Source of the DNA: Ecdyonurus torrentis
Lineage: Eukaryota > Arthropoda > Insecta > Ephemeroptera > Heptageniidae
Assembly (NCBI GenBank): GCA_949318235.1
Contig: OX439133.1
Location: 18,820,720-18,884,719, forward strand
Reading direction: 5' to 3'
DNA length: 64,000 nucleotides
Both the position numbers and the translations under genes were made by a program. Below the pieces are notes generated by a model that saw nothing but the letters and a program-made list of their open reading frames with translations, did no database searches and had not been told where the DNA came from. Position 1 is the first letter of the stretch. Every line of letters starts with the position of its first letter. Positions 52,024-63,919 of this stretch are shown here, piece after piece.

Positions 52024-53100
52024 TATATCGACTTTTACGGATAGTAAACGGCCACCAGGATTGTTGTATTTTTCAACTTTACATCGTCATATCACCACAG
52101 TACGACTTTGGAAAAAAATTAAGACCAACACTCTCGTAATGTGCACATATCGGACAGTAAATGTGTAAAGTTTCAAATTTTTACTGCTCATGATAACTTC
52201 GCTAATAATTAATTAGTCATAAGAAACACCGATTTGGCACTTCATGTTTTTTAATCGTGGACTTTACAGGTGAGTTATCTATATAACCAATAGTGACAAA
52301 AATTCCTTACTTGATGAACAGAGTAAACAAATGTTACTTGTAAATGAAACCTTGTTAAAATAATTTGCAAACCACTCCTTTCCACCCCCTTAGCAAATAA
52401 ATGGCAAAAAGCGTAAACTTGGATTCGCTGAAGTTATAAAGATGAAAATTAGTTTCAGGGTAGACAGTAGCCTAAGTAAAACAACTCAAATAAAAAATGT
52501 AGGATATTTTTATTTTTAGCAACGTTGCAATTTTTTTTAACCCGGGAGACCTGAATGTATGCAACCTGCAACACACAAAATCTATAAAAAAATTCCAATC
52601 TTCTTAAAAAATAAAAAATTCGTACATTTTTTATTTGAGTTGTTTTACGTAGACTACTGTCTACCCTGAAACTAATTTTCATCTTTATAACTTCAGCGAA
52701 TCCAAGTTTACGCTTTTTGCCATTTATTTGCAAAGGGGGTGGAAAGGAGTGGGTTGCAAATTATTTTAACAAGGTTTCATTTACAAGTAACATTTGTTTA
52801 CTCTGTTCATCAAGTAAGGAATTTTTGTCACTATTGGTTATATAGATAACTCACCTGTAAAGTCCACGATTAAAAAACATGAAGTGCCAAATCGGTGTTT
52901 CTTATGACTAATTAATTATTAGCGAAGTTATCATGAGCAGTAAAAATTTGAAACTTTACACATTTACTGTCCGATATGTGCACATTACGAGAGTGTTGGT
53001 CTTAATTTTTTTCCAAAGTCGTACTGTGGTGATATGACGATGTAAAGTTGAAAAATACAACAATCCTGGTGGCCGTTTACTATCCGTAAAAGTCGATATA
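52024..53100. mobile_element. Foldback element, 1077 bp, nearly identical arms
   Basis: Left arm (52024-52498) and right arm (52622-53100) are inverted copies differing at only a few positions by eye, around a loop of about 120 nt. Ends TATATCGACTTTTACGG and inverse. No open frame of note. High arm identity suggests recent insertion or arm conversion. It lies between the Tryp-C promoter side and the Tryp-D 3' side. Confidence 0.85.
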
Positions 53101-53135
53101 TTAGTTATATAATATATTATAATAACATATATAAA

Positions 53136-53252
<117 letters not shown>

Positions 53253-53292
53253 TATAATATATTATAATATTATATTATAAAAAAAACAATTA

Positions 53293-53547
53293 AAAGGAGT
53301 AGAAAACTTAAACAAAATCATGTCTATATCCTAACATACCTAACTATCAACTTTAATTTGGCCGGAGTCATTGATTTTTAATTTATTTTCCTTTACCAAA
53401 ATTGCAGCTGCGGGTTTGTGACGTCATAGCTTGCCTATTTCTGTGAATGGAAAATAAATTAGAAATAAATGGCTCCGGTCAAATAAACTTTGATATTTAG
53501 GTATGATATGATATTAGACATGTTATTTGTTTAAGACCTTCTTTATA
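53293..53547. repeat. R2 palindromic MITE
   Basis: Core TTTGTGACGTCATAGC; arms TTGATTTTTAATTTATTTTC and inverse. Confidence 0.7.
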
Positions 53548-53562
53548 CAACTATTAATTTAA

Positions 53563-53890
53563 GGGCTGTATAAAGATGGCTTGTATCTCAAAATCTAAAA
53601 AGAAAACTTCAAAACAATGCCATTTAAAAGTTAATATAACAGCTACCTATGATACAAATTTTAGAACCGTGGCTATTAGATACAGAGAGAATATAATTAT
53701 TAAAATTAACATGGGCTCTTATGAGACTAAAACTGCAAAAAATCATAATTTAAAATCTAACATGGTGACACCCAATTTTGTTGAATTTTTGAAGATACCA
53801 TATCCTGATGTATCACTGTACATATTTTCAGATATTTCTTTCTTTACAATTTTTTGGTCAAATCCAGCAGTACCTGATTTCCCACCTTGA
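53563..53890. repeat. R12 dispersed repeat, copy 2, with a 104-codon open frame
   Basis: The open frame 53576-53890 on + is not conserved in copy 1, so I treat the segment as repeat. Confidence 0.55.
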
Positions 53891-53997
53891 GCTGTTCTAT
53901 GCCTTTAATTAGGCTTAAATTAAAGGAAAAAAGTTATATTAATTTAAAATAATGGTTTTTGTTCTTCATTTAATATTACGGTATTTGTGTGAATAGC

Positions 53998-54268
53998 TGT
54001 ACAGTTTCGGTCAAATGATTTGTTACCATTTAAACTCGATATTTTTTACCGCGTTAAATTTTGCAACCTTGTTTAGAGTAGTGCATCACAGGTGACTCCT
54101 TGTGGTGTCTATGTCAACTATTACAATATATAGAGTTCAATGAATAATCATAAACCAAAGAGATTATATTATTATACTCTATGTCATAAACAAGGCTGCA
54201 AAATTTAACGCGGTAAAAAATATTGAGTTTAAATGGTAACAAATCATTTGACCGAAACTGTACATACA
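53998..54268. mobile_element. Tc1/mariner-type MITE, about 270 bp
   Basis: Ends TACAGTTTCGGTCAAATG and inverse, with matching arms of about 65-70 nt. TA at the edges fits a Tc1/mariner target. No coding content in the core. Confidence 0.75.
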
Positions 54269-54451
54269 AGAAATTTTCTAAGAAATTAAAAAAAAATAAT
54301 AATAATACTGAAGATTATTTCTACTGATAATATCATCATTCATCAGTAATTCTGCTGATATTACTGCCTTGGTCCACTACAAAGCTCTGCCGCCGTATTC
54401 TTTCCAGCAGGTTTCATCCACTTTACGACTCTCTGGTCCCTTAATTTACTA

Positions 54452-54725
54452 ATACACTCAAAAAAATGGTGCATTACTTAAGTTACGAATCCTAACTTAT
54501 TTAAGATAATCACTTTTGAGTTATTATGAGTAGCTAAAATAATTCATTTTAGTAAGTTATTAAAAAAGCTAATTTAAGTTGTTTTAAGTTTATTTAAGCT
54601 ATTTTAAATTAAAATAGCTATTGTTAATAATTTGCTAAAATGCATCATTTTAATAAATCAAAGTGTTTATCTTAAATAAGTTAGTAATTGTAACTAAGGT
54701 AATGCTCCATTTTTTAGAGTGTAGT
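54452..54725. repeat. R14 palindromic MITE
   Basis: CACTCAAAAAAATGGTGCAT and inverse-like ATGCTCCATTTTTTAGAGTG: complete ends. Confidence 0.7.
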
Positions 54726-54792
54726 TTTGATAGATGTTAATTGATATATAGCTGATGGTATCTGTAAATATTAAATCGTCTCTATCGCTTCA

Positions 54793-54903
54793 AATGTTTC
54801 AAGTGAAATTTTCACGAGCTTTTCAAACGATCCATCTACATAGGGTACTGTGTCAGATGGAACGTTTGGCGCGCTCATGATATTTTCACTTGAAACAATT
54901 TGT
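54793..54903. repeat. Small palindrome near the Tryp-D breakpoint
   Basis: Arms AATGTTTCAAGTGAAATTTT and inverse-like ATTTTCACTTGAAACAATT. Confidence 0.55.
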
Positions 54904-54905
54904 AT

Positions 54906-54960
54906 GTACAGCTCTGGCCAAAAGTTTGAGAACGTTTTGCATAGGCAACCCGCAACCAGT
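54906..54960. repeat. Solo end of the Tc1-type MITE next to the lost Tryp-D exon
   Basis: TACAGCTCTGGCCAAAAGTT matches the end of the 11.64-kb element, without a partner. It lies between the Tryp-D breakpoint and a small palindrome at 54793-54903. Confidence 0.5.
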
Positions 54961-55061
54961 CGGTCACCTACCCCCTTAAATAACTAATAAGGTAATAAAT
55001 AATCTTGTTCAACATTAAGTATGAGGCACGCAAATGACAAACAAGTTTAAATATTACTCTT

Positions 55062-56235
55062 TTATTCAACTCACAGTTATTTTACTTAAATTTGAATTTA
55101 AATGGGTTTATAGCCATACAATGCAATCAGATGGAGATTTCAATGCACGTAAAACTCCATTTAAATACATGTTATTTTCAAATGCAAATATAAATTGATT
55201 TTAAATAAAATGACCGTGTAGCATTGGCGTTGTAAAGACATTATACAAGGTCCCCTTTTCCCTGATTGGAGGCACTTTGGGACTCTAAAAGTGGCATATC
55301 CAGAGTGCTAGGCCCTCTTTTGAGGCCCGTAGAGGGAGGGACAGACTTTTAGAGGATAGAGAACTTGATCAGAGAAGTGACATCCCCATGTTTTAGGCAG
55401 AACTGCATACGCAATACGATAAGCCTACATCACTTTATTTTAAGGCATAATTAGCAAAACAGAAAAGGACATTCTAGAGCACCAATCAATGCCTTCTATA
55501 GAGTGAAGGCGCCAAAAGTGTGGTTACGCGCTCTCTGATTGGTGCCTCAGAATGGCCTATTCTCTGCTGATTTTTGTGCCTTGAAAGAAAGTGATGTACG
55601 CTTACTGTATTGTGTATGCGGTTTGCCTAAAACCATGGGGATGTAACATCTATGTTATTATTTTATTTTATCCAAGGTTAAATTAGTCCCACCAAAACAT
55701 GACGTCTTATCGGTAGGTTCTAGCAGTAATAAAATTTTTTTATTACATTCAGTTAAAAATCATACATTCATTTAAAATACAAAAAGTTAGCATTTATACA
55801 TTAAGACAGGAAAGCTTACTCATCTTTCATATGAAGCAAAAAAATGTGCACACCTAACGGATTTTTTTAGCTCCTCTGTGTAAGTTCTATGTTAGTGTAC
55901 GAGGCTCCCTTAAGGTCCATAATGACTCTCTATATATTTAAGACATTTGTAGGCTCGTATTTAAGTATTTAAGGTATTTAACGTACTATGTATTTATATT
56001 TATTTTAATGCTTATTATTAGAAATACATCTTCTTTTTTCTTTTGGTTATTTTTTTTTCTAACTTATTTTATATTTAAGCACAAAACAGCGGTCAATTTG
56101 TTATCATATCCGACTAAAAGCGATAACAAATTGACTGCTGTACTGCGCTTTAAAGAGATTATATGAGTCTACTAGTGCCAAAAACTACTCCTTCCATTTT
56201 CAACAAAGGCGATACAATACATCCCTTATATTGAT
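55062..56235. repeat. Duplicated block 3' of Tryp-D, homologous to 38.58-39.42 kb
   Basis: Contains the shared run ATAGCCATACAATGCAATCA and, further on, the R4 copy. The Tryp-D copy has extra sequence near 55.67-55.9 kb. At the left boundary, near 55.06 kb, homology to Tryp-C stops just before the terminal exon. Confidence 0.75.
55356..55660. repeat. R4 palindromic MITE, paralogous copy
   Basis: Same flanks and order as at 38.86 kb. It marks the 3' side of the C/D duplicated block. Confidence 0.7.
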
Positions 56236-56340
56236 GATTAACTCATCTTTATTTAAAATGGAAGAAGAGGGTTTTAGAACTAGTAAAATTCATATTTTAT
56301 ATGATGTAATACTATAAATAATTAGAAATCTAGATTTCAC

Positions 56341-59300
56341 CTGACAGGAATCTTTGCCAGAAATTCCAGCACAAATCATTCTTGCTGTAATTTCTCCAGG
56401 ATAAGCTATACTACAGTTAGTTCTTGAAACAACAGGAACAGAAACAGCTCTAAGGTTAGTTGGTGAAGTACCTTTAAAAAAAATGTTAACATAAATTAAG
56501 AGGTAGCTTATTAATTTAATATATAGTGAAATTGAGATTAAAGGTAGAGACAGTGGTAAAAAATATCAAGTTTTTATTGTGACAGCTATAGAAAACTTTG
56601 CTACCTGATTGGCTAGAGAGTTCCCACTAGCCAATGAGAGAGCTAGTTTTCTATCGCTGTCACAATAAAAATGCGATATTTTTACCACTGTCTCTAATAA
56701 GTATGGAATAACAATAAATTAAACAACTTGTAAAAACATTTAAATTGTTTTTCCATAAGATTATATAATATATTAATGCTATTGCGGTTAAAGCCGTTGT
56801 CAATTTACTTTTTTTTCATTTAGATTACTAGATAGATAATTAGCATACCTTATTATCCATGAATTAGACACCACCAAGTTGATTTTGTATTTATTTTCTT
56901 TTTGACGGTTATTTCACGTATCTGATGTCACAATGTACCATCGCCAATCACAGCCACCGCTCTGGTCACGTGATAAATTTAAGCCTCTCCCTCAAGTTCT
57001 TTACCCCTATCACGACCCCATCGGTACATTGTTACGTCACATACGTAAAAATAGCCTCTAAAATAAAAATAAATGAAAATAAATACAAAATCAACATGTT
57101 GGTGTCTAATTCATGGATAATAAGGTATGGTAATTATTAATCTAGTATTCTAAATAATAAAAAAGTAAGTTGACAAAGACTTTAAACACACTTCTACTTT
57201 TAATTGGTTTGCTTACTTTTACGCATCTTCATTTATCGCAATAGCCATAAAAACACGCATCTACATTTATCGAGACAACAGGTAAAAGACACTTCTACAT
57301 CTGTTTTCTTTATGTAGAAGTGTTTATTATCTATTGTCGTGATAAATGTAGGTTCGTGTTTCTATAACAAAATTAGATGGGTGAAAGTAAGAAAACCCGC
57401 TAAAAGTAGAAGTATGGATTAGCCTTAACAAAATCGATATGTAAATAAGTATGATATTTTAAAAAACTCATAAAAACCTTGTTTTTATAGTTAGGAAAAA
57501 ATAAGTTTGTAATGGATTTTAATTAAAATTGTGATTCTAACGTTGGCGTCACAAAAGTTTTAACATAACAAAATTATAAAGTTTAGTGACGTCATTAACG
57601 TCAATTTTACAATAAGTATGACAAATTTTTCATCCTATCAAGCATTTATAATTAAAATCGAAAATTACTTTTAAAATAATAATTAAAAAAATACTATGTG
57701 AACTAAAAGTTAAATATTCACATTACATATCACTCGATTCAAGACTATGCCTTCTTTTAGATATATTATTCAGTAAAACTATACTCCCAAAATTGTTTTG
57801 AACTTGAATCATTGGATAAACTGTTTAAAATTTTGTCAAAATAAAAATTTCTCACCTCCTGCGGACGTAGTACCCCAACCACTTACAGTTGAGTTAGTAC
57901 CAGCCGCAACTGAAGCATTTGGAACTGGTAGTTCAATTTTTTGAATGGTATCTAAAAACATAATAGATTATGTAAGTGCTTATTATGAAGAAGCGCAGAT
58001 GTTTCAAATTGATAGCGCGCGGAAACTATAGATAGTTCAGTTTTCCGCGAAGCCATCGAAATGTTACTTAAAAGTTTAGCTACGCCAAACATGTAAATAC
58101 ACATTCAAAAATCGATGCCTCCGCGTCAAAAGCAAGCATCTAAACTTTCCAGATCTCCGACAAAACGACTATCTACACTTTCCACCGCCGAGAATCTTTA
58201 ATGTTAAGCTTATGACCGCTAGTCGAGCTACAGCGCAGCTCGAAAAGCGTAGATAGTCGTTTTGTCGGAAATCTGGAAAGTGTAGATGCTCGGTTTTGAC
58301 GCGGAGGCATCGAAATATAAGTTATTCCACTTTAAAGATTACATGCAAATGTAGAAATTCAAATTATAGTGGCAAATTTTAGTCAAATTAGAAACTATTT
58401 TAAAATTAAAAATATTATTCTGACTCTTTTTTTTTGGAACAATAATACATTTTTTTAAATTTACTAGATTTCATTTGAAAATTATAGTGTTTAATTTGCT
58501 GTAAATAAAGCATGTGCAAAGAATTATTATGTAAATATAATTTTTCTTTTAAGGATTTCCGGTCCAAGTCGATCACCCTCTACGTTAAAATAAATATCAT
58601 CATAATGCCTTACTAGAATAGTTAAATGCTTTTGACATTTTAAGCAGAGCAATATCATAATCCAGGGTTATAGAGTCATAAGACGCGTGCATAATGATTT
58701 GAGTAACATTTAAAATAGTTCCTCCTTTGGTATTGCTAGTAGAACCAGCTCGGACAGTCAACTCAGCAGCTTTCCTATAAAATAACACAATTTGTAAGTT
58801 TTTTTAAGTATGAAAAATAGTTTTATGATTTTCTCTCTTTCTTTATGGCAAGGGAGTAAATACGAGTAAATAATAATAATAAAAAAAAAATGAACAAAAT
58901 TTACCAAAAAAAAGGTCCATGCTCAACATGCGACTCACTTTTATCGGTTCAAAAAATAAGATCAAACAATGAATGTGTCTCATTTTGTTGGACAGCCAAT
59001 CATTTTTAATGAGATTAACTATACTTTATACAGAAGAAACTCATATATAAATATCTTTTTTTCTTCTTTCCGAATATAAGTTTTTAAAATGTTTTTGAAA
59101 GAATTTAAGTAAAAGGAAACTCTTAAAATTCAATAATAACTCCTAAGTTGTATTTTTTTTGTGGAAAATTTAGGTTTACCCTTTACTATATAAAAATCAT
59201 TAGTTCACTCAAGAAAAAAAAAATCCGTAAACCTGCAGTACTCTTACAAACTGAGGAGAAAACTTGTAAAGTAGTCAACCCTTATTAGTTTGTCCCATAA

Positions 59301-62300
59301 CATTGTCTTAGAAGTGATGTCATCATGAATCCCTAAATTAATCTATTTTACAGTTTTTTAATCCTAGTTTTTAAGGATACAGACGAGTTAACGGATAAAT
59401 TATGCATATCGACGTTGTAATGTAAAATTTGTGTATCACATTTTCTCGCAACGTGTTGCTTTAATGATGGTACTGCATCTCATGATTATTCTTCGTTTTT
59501 TATTTAATTTTTAAGGCGAGTATCTCTTTACCTCCTATACCCTGAATAACAAACTTAAATATCTGCTATTTTGATTGACAATACCCTGAAAAGGAATAGA
59601 GTAGAAGAGGCTAGACAAAATATAATGTATTTATGTGTATTTCAGCTTATTCAAGGAGTTAGTACCTTTTTTGCTTGCGAGCAGGGACGGATTGGGCGCC
59701 GAGATTTCGAGGAAATCTCGATGGGCCGTGGCCAAAATGGGCCGCCGTGGCCCGCAATAACAATAAAAAAAAAAAAAAAAAAAAAAAAAAGTAGTAAAGA
59801 AAAGAGCAAAAAAGATGAAAAAATAATTTTTTTTTTTGTGAAAGCCATGCATGCACTCTTATTTTTGTTTGATTCACTTTTTGATATACATGCACATGCA
59901 GGGTGTTTATGAAAAATGGCACAATTTTAAACACCTAAAAATTAGAAAGATATAATTTTTCTCAAACATTCAATATCATATGAAATGCAAGCCAAAATAT
60001 TGACATTTTTTAATTTTAAGTGCATCAAGTGGCTAGCGAACTAGGGACAAAAATGTAAAAAATGACTTGAGACTACAAAAAAAAAAAAAAAAAACTGCTG
60101 TATCTGTTACATAGGTTTCATTGTTTTTTTAAAGCTATATGAAGGTCACCTGAGGTCAAATAGGTGCCCTAACTCTTTGCTGGTGTTTTAAAATTAATAA
60201 AAGTTAGCTACATTTGACCTGCGGAGTAAAAAAGCAAAAAGCAATAATCAAATGTGAAGGCGCACAAAAATCACGATTTTAAAGAAAATTCGCTTCTTTT
60301 TCCACTGAATTCTCGTTTTTTCTCATGAAAGATTTCTTCTGGACATATTTTTTTTTTAAGTAAAAGTTAAGTTCTGATTAATTTTGAAGTCCTTTAATTC
60401 ACTCTGTTTCTCTCTTACAAATGAGTATATTGAGAAACAGTGGCGGCCCAATAGAGGGGGATGAGGGGACACTTCCCCCGGGCGCCAGAGGAAAAAAGGC
60501 GCACAGGCAAGAAAAATTAGTGACTGATACAAAATTAAAAAAAAAAAGTAAACAGGCTATAAAAAAAATGCAAATGAATTAAAATTGAAGCTTCATAATG
60601 CACAATCTGTAAAATAGTAAAGCACTTATTACCAGCTTTTTCTGTTAAATATGAAATATTAATATTTTAAATTAATAATAATTATAAAATTATAAATTAA
60701 GTTAAAGTGTTTTAAAGTCTTTTTTTTTTTTTTTTTTTTTGAAGAACCAAGGAACAGTTAGTGGAGTAACTTTTAAATCTCGGCTCAAATAAAATCTTCC
60801 GCAAATTTAGTATAAGCAAAAGATACACAATTCCAAGCTCTTTTATCGTGCGCAAAATTTTACTTGAATCACTTCTGCATAAAAAAAAATATATTATATA
60901 ATAATATAGCGTGTGTTTTAATACAGGTCATCTTTTTTTGACTTTGAGTTTAAAAACAATTTTTACTATATATATATTTTTTTATATATACGGAGAATTT
61001 TTTACGGAGAAAAAGAAAAAAAAAAACGCAAATTTGCTGTAGATCAATCCGAAAAATCAATTTTTATAACCAAACTTATCAGCCTGGATATGCTAGAATT
61101 TTTTTAAACCGCTGAAAAAATTTCAAAGCATAGGTCAAAATTGGGGTTCAAATATAGATTCATTAGCATTGAGGATTGGTGTATTTAGCGACATTTTCAC
61201 ACTCTGTTGTGACGACAGTTTTTAAAATAGATTTTTTTGTAAATTTCATTTTCGGGTACAGCAGCACATTCAGAAAATAAAAAATAAAAATACAATGCTT
61301 TCCTTAAGTACATACTACCTTAATTTGTCGTAAAGAAATTTTTTAAAAGTAATTTAGAATCATGTTCTTATACTGAACAAAAAAAAAATCCACACTTTTT
61401 TACTAAAAAATGGTTTAAAAAAATATTAAATTTGAAGCACTTTAATTGTAATAGCAATTCTTGTAAGTATACTAATTTTGTATATTTTTTGCCAAAAAGG
61501 GGCGTGGCCCCCCAAAAATTTTCGCCTCCGGCGGGGCAAGGGGGGCTACGCCCCCCTTCACCCCACTTATGTGTGTGGGCCGTCCTCTTGTGTTTCTCGG
61601 AGGGCCATCGTGACCCAATCCGTCCCTGCTTGCGAGCCATGGTTTTTAACAATAAGTTATGCCTGTCACAGTCAAAAAGTATATAGTTTCACGCGTTGTC
61701 ACTAGTCATCAATGCATTAAAATTAGATAAAGAGGTAATTATATAATAATTAGAAAAATAAGACAATTTTAAAGACTAAATTCTTGCAGTAACGTATTAG
61801 GATGATTAAAAGTTAAAAAACACGACTTTTTAAATTTTATTATGAAATAAAAATTTTGCAAACCCAGAAACAAAAAAGAGGAAGATATTTTGCCTCTTTT
61901 GAGTCTCTTTGTTTTGCAACCATGGCTGCATAGGTAGAGACAGTGGTGATATCATCGCGATTTTATTGTAACAGCGAGTTTAAAATCGCTCTCTGATTGT
62001 CTAGTGGCAACTCAGCACTAGCAAATCAGAGAGCTAGTTTACTATCGCTGTCACACAAAAAAATGTGATATTTTTACCACTGTCTTTACCTTTAAAAATA
62101 AATTTATGTATACCACCACTTTAGTTCGTTGGTCAGAGCATACAGCTCTTTGCAGAGAATCTAAGACATGGTAGTTTTTACTAAGCAGAGCAAGGTGTGG
62201 AAATATTGAGATGATCGACCAATGATAACTGGGCGTATCAATTTTTGCGAAACATATCGGTGACGTGTTGCATTTGCATGTATTAAGACACCTCCTTTTT

Positions 62301-62368
62301 ACCTCCCTCCTGAGTCAGGTAGCCAAAACAAGCAAGCAGGAGAAAGAAAACAGAGCAGATCACACAAG

Positions 62369-62439
<71 letters not shown>

Positions 62440-63143
62440 GTGAAAGGTTATACATTGAGGTGAGAGTGGACTTCGTTCCACCATGCAAGCGTCAATTCTT
62501 GCTTAAGCAGCAAGCAGCACATCACAATGCTCTCTCAATCACTCTCTCTGTCTATTTCACACACTCGCACCCTCACATGCAAACATGCTTACAAATATTC
62601 ATCGCTCGCCTGCCACTCGCCTCGTTCATACTGCTTAATTTTTTTCAAAAATAATATAAACATAAAAATAACTATTCTCTCTCTCTTTCTCTCCGTCTTG
62701 TATGATCTGCTCTGCTTTCTTTCTCCTACTTGCTTCTTACCTGAATCAGGGGAGGTAAAAAGGAGGTGTGTAAAGACATGCAAATGCAACACATCACCGA
62801 TTTGTTTCCCAAAAATTGATACGTCCAGTTCTCATTGGTCGATCATTTCAATATTTCCAAACTTTGCTCTGTTTAGTAAAAACTACCACGTCTTAAATTC
62901 TCTGCACAAAAGTTGTATAATCGATGTTAATACTTACGATCCTTCAACACAGTGAGATGCTGTTACTGCCCAAAGTGAATGAATGATTGATGCTCCACAG
63001 ATATGAGATCCTCTATCTCTTAGACTCAATTGGTGAGGATAAGCTGTAATATTTACAGCTATACCACCAACAATATGCGCCCCTGGACGACGTAGAGCAC
63101 TTTTGTGAGCCTTTTGCGGAAATCCATTAGCCAAACCAATAAC
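56341..63143 (-). CDS. Tryp-D: trypsin-like paralog of Tryp-C, exons 2-5 only; terminal exon not found
   Basis: Four intact exons on the - strand: 62938-63143, 58614-58774, 57856-57951 and 56341-56471. Splice phases and exon lengths equal those of Tryp-C, except for 12 extra nt in exon 2. The signal-peptide exon should lie just right of the window, since intron sequence homologous to Tryp-C intron 1 runs to the edge. The translation has IVGG after His, His57 in VTASHC, Asp102 in LDYDIALL and Asp189 in KDSCQ. The GDSGGP exon, which should lie near 55.0 kb, is missing: homology to the Tryp-C locus stops about 45 nt short of it and repeat sequence follows. Reading on through the intron gives 16 more codons and a stop. 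It is therefore a truncated protease without the nucleophile Ser, a pseudogene, or a gene that splices to a distant exon. No frameshift or stop is seen in the surviving exons. Confidence 0.82.
56541..56697. repeat. R7 palindromic MITE in Tryp-D intron 4
   Basis: Ends GTAGAGACAGTGGTAAAAA and inverse; centre CTAGAGAGTTCCCACTAGCC. Second copy at 61932-62092. Confidence 0.75.
56774..57443. repeat. R5 MITE with a nested palindrome (about 56795-57178)
   Basis: The R5 remainder is 57180-57443. The nested element has arms around AATTAGACACCACCAAGTTG and inverse, and a core with TACGTCACATACG. A related half copy occurs at 24585-24655. Confidence 0.6.
58110..58313. mobile_element. Palindromic MITE, about 204 bp, in Tryp-D intron 3
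   Basis: Ends CGATGCCTCCGCGTCAAAA and inverse; inner arms match around CGACTATCTACACTTTCC / GGAAAGTGTAGATGCTCG. The Tryp-C intron lacks it at the same place (46.37 kb), where a short (TA)n tract sits instead. Confidence 0.75.
59225..59395. repeat. R11 palindromic MITE in Tryp-D intron 2
   Basis: Paralog of 47278-47445. Its core has lost the exact TGACGTCA (reads GTGATGTCATCATGAA). Confidence 0.65.
59682..61628. mobile_element. hAT-type DNA transposon, non-autonomous, 1947 bp
   Basis: It begins CAGGGACGGATTGGG and ends with the exact inverse (15-bp perfect TIR). It is flanked by the 8-bp direct repeat CTTGCGAG (59674-59681 and 61629-61636). An 8-bp duplication and CAGGG ends are typical of the hAT superfamily. 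The interior has poly(A) runs and GC-rich subterminal segments, but I see no transposase frame. The equivalent Tryp-C intron at about 47.72 kb (GCTTGCAAG) is an empty site, so insertion followed the C/D duplication. Confidence 0.88.
61932..62092. repeat. R7 palindromic MITE in Tryp-D intron 2
   Basis: Ends GTAGAGACAGTGGTGATAT and ATTTTTACCACTGTCTTTAC. Absent from the Tryp-C introns. Confidence 0.75.
62148..62912. mobile_element. Foldback element in Tryp-D intron 2 with (GA)n/(CT)n arm ends
   Basis: Arms of roughly 240 nt (62150-62395 and 62675-62910) are inverted copies. For example AGGAGGTGTGTAAAGACATG on the right is the inverse of the left CATGTATTAAGACACCTCCT, with differences. The inner ends carry (GA)n on the left and (CT)n on the right. 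The corresponding Tryp-C intron lacks it. Its right end is about 25 nt from the Tryp-D exon 2 donor. Confidence 0.75.
62372..62436. repeat. (GA)n array
   Basis: Inner end of the left arm of the foldback in Tryp-D intron 2. Confidence 0.9.
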
Positions 63144-63159
63144 CTGTAATATATTTTAA

Positions 63160-63480
63160 TTCGTCATAGCCTATGACTCATACAATGTATGCATTAATGC
63201 GTTAATGGAGTAGTAAACAACAATGCTGAGCATAGGCCAATTTTTTTAGATAATTTTCTTTGGAAAATCTGTTAATTATTTGTTATTGTTATTATTTTTT
63301 TTTACACACTTGAGAAGCTTATTCAACATATTTAAAGCATCAATGCTTTTAAAAATATTGCATAGTGTTTTTAAACTGGCAAAATGAGTTACTTTCCCAT
63401 ACCACTCATGTTATTGAGTTACCCAACAAAGTGTTGACTTTAACATGAATGCATTGACCGTATAGCCTTTAGAGGTAAAG
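63160..63480. repeat. R13 repeat in Tryp-D intron 1
   Basis: Paralog of 48330-48650. A deletion removes the left TGACGTCA. Confidence 0.65.
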
Positions 63481-63522
63481 GTGTAAAAAAAAAAAATAAT
63501 AAGTAACAATTCACTGTAACAA

Positions 63523-63795
63523 ATAATCGTTAAAAAGCTTGCACACAGATTTGCAATGCTTTAATTGTTGTGCAATTAACGGCTATGACGTCAATAAACG
63601 TCGACAATTTAACGATAAAAGCGTAAATGACGTCATAAGCGTTAAAATCACAATGGAATAAACATTTTCCTTGTCCGTTACAAATCTACGATTTTTCTAT
63701 CCAGTCCCAACGCTTGTGACGTCACTAATGTTTTTATCGTAAAAATTTCAAAGCTTAGTGACTTCATAACCGTTGATTCCACAATACTTAAAGCC
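63523..63795. repeat. R6 palindromic MITE in Tryp-D intron 1
   Basis: Paralogous to 48705-48960, with three TGACGTCA sites. Confidence 0.7.
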
Positions 63796-63919
63796 AGGCT
63801 CGTGAGCTTCTATGTTATTGCCCTTTTTTGTGGTTCAAATTTACGCCACAATCGACAATAAACAAATGTTATATTTGGCGCCACTTCTCAGCCAACACCA
63901 TTTGGCCGAGGCGGTGGCG

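Noticed and set aside
53576..53890. 104-codon open frame
   Set aside because: Lies in repeat R12. The copy at 6.1 kb has a stop after six codons and indels, so there is no sign of coding constraint.
54360..54450. GTCCACTAC... tested as the missing Tryp-D GDSGGP exon
   Set aside because: The - strand reading hits stops, has no Gly-Asp-Ser-Gly and no following SWG strand.
59571..61705. Several frames of 65-113 codons
   Set aside because: Inside or across the ends of the hAT element and its poly(A)/T runs; none resembles a transposase.
62265..62955. Frames of 129 and 142 codons
   Set aside because: They run through the foldback arms and the (GA)n/(CT)n arrays. The true coding exon of Tryp-D begins at 62938 on the other strand.
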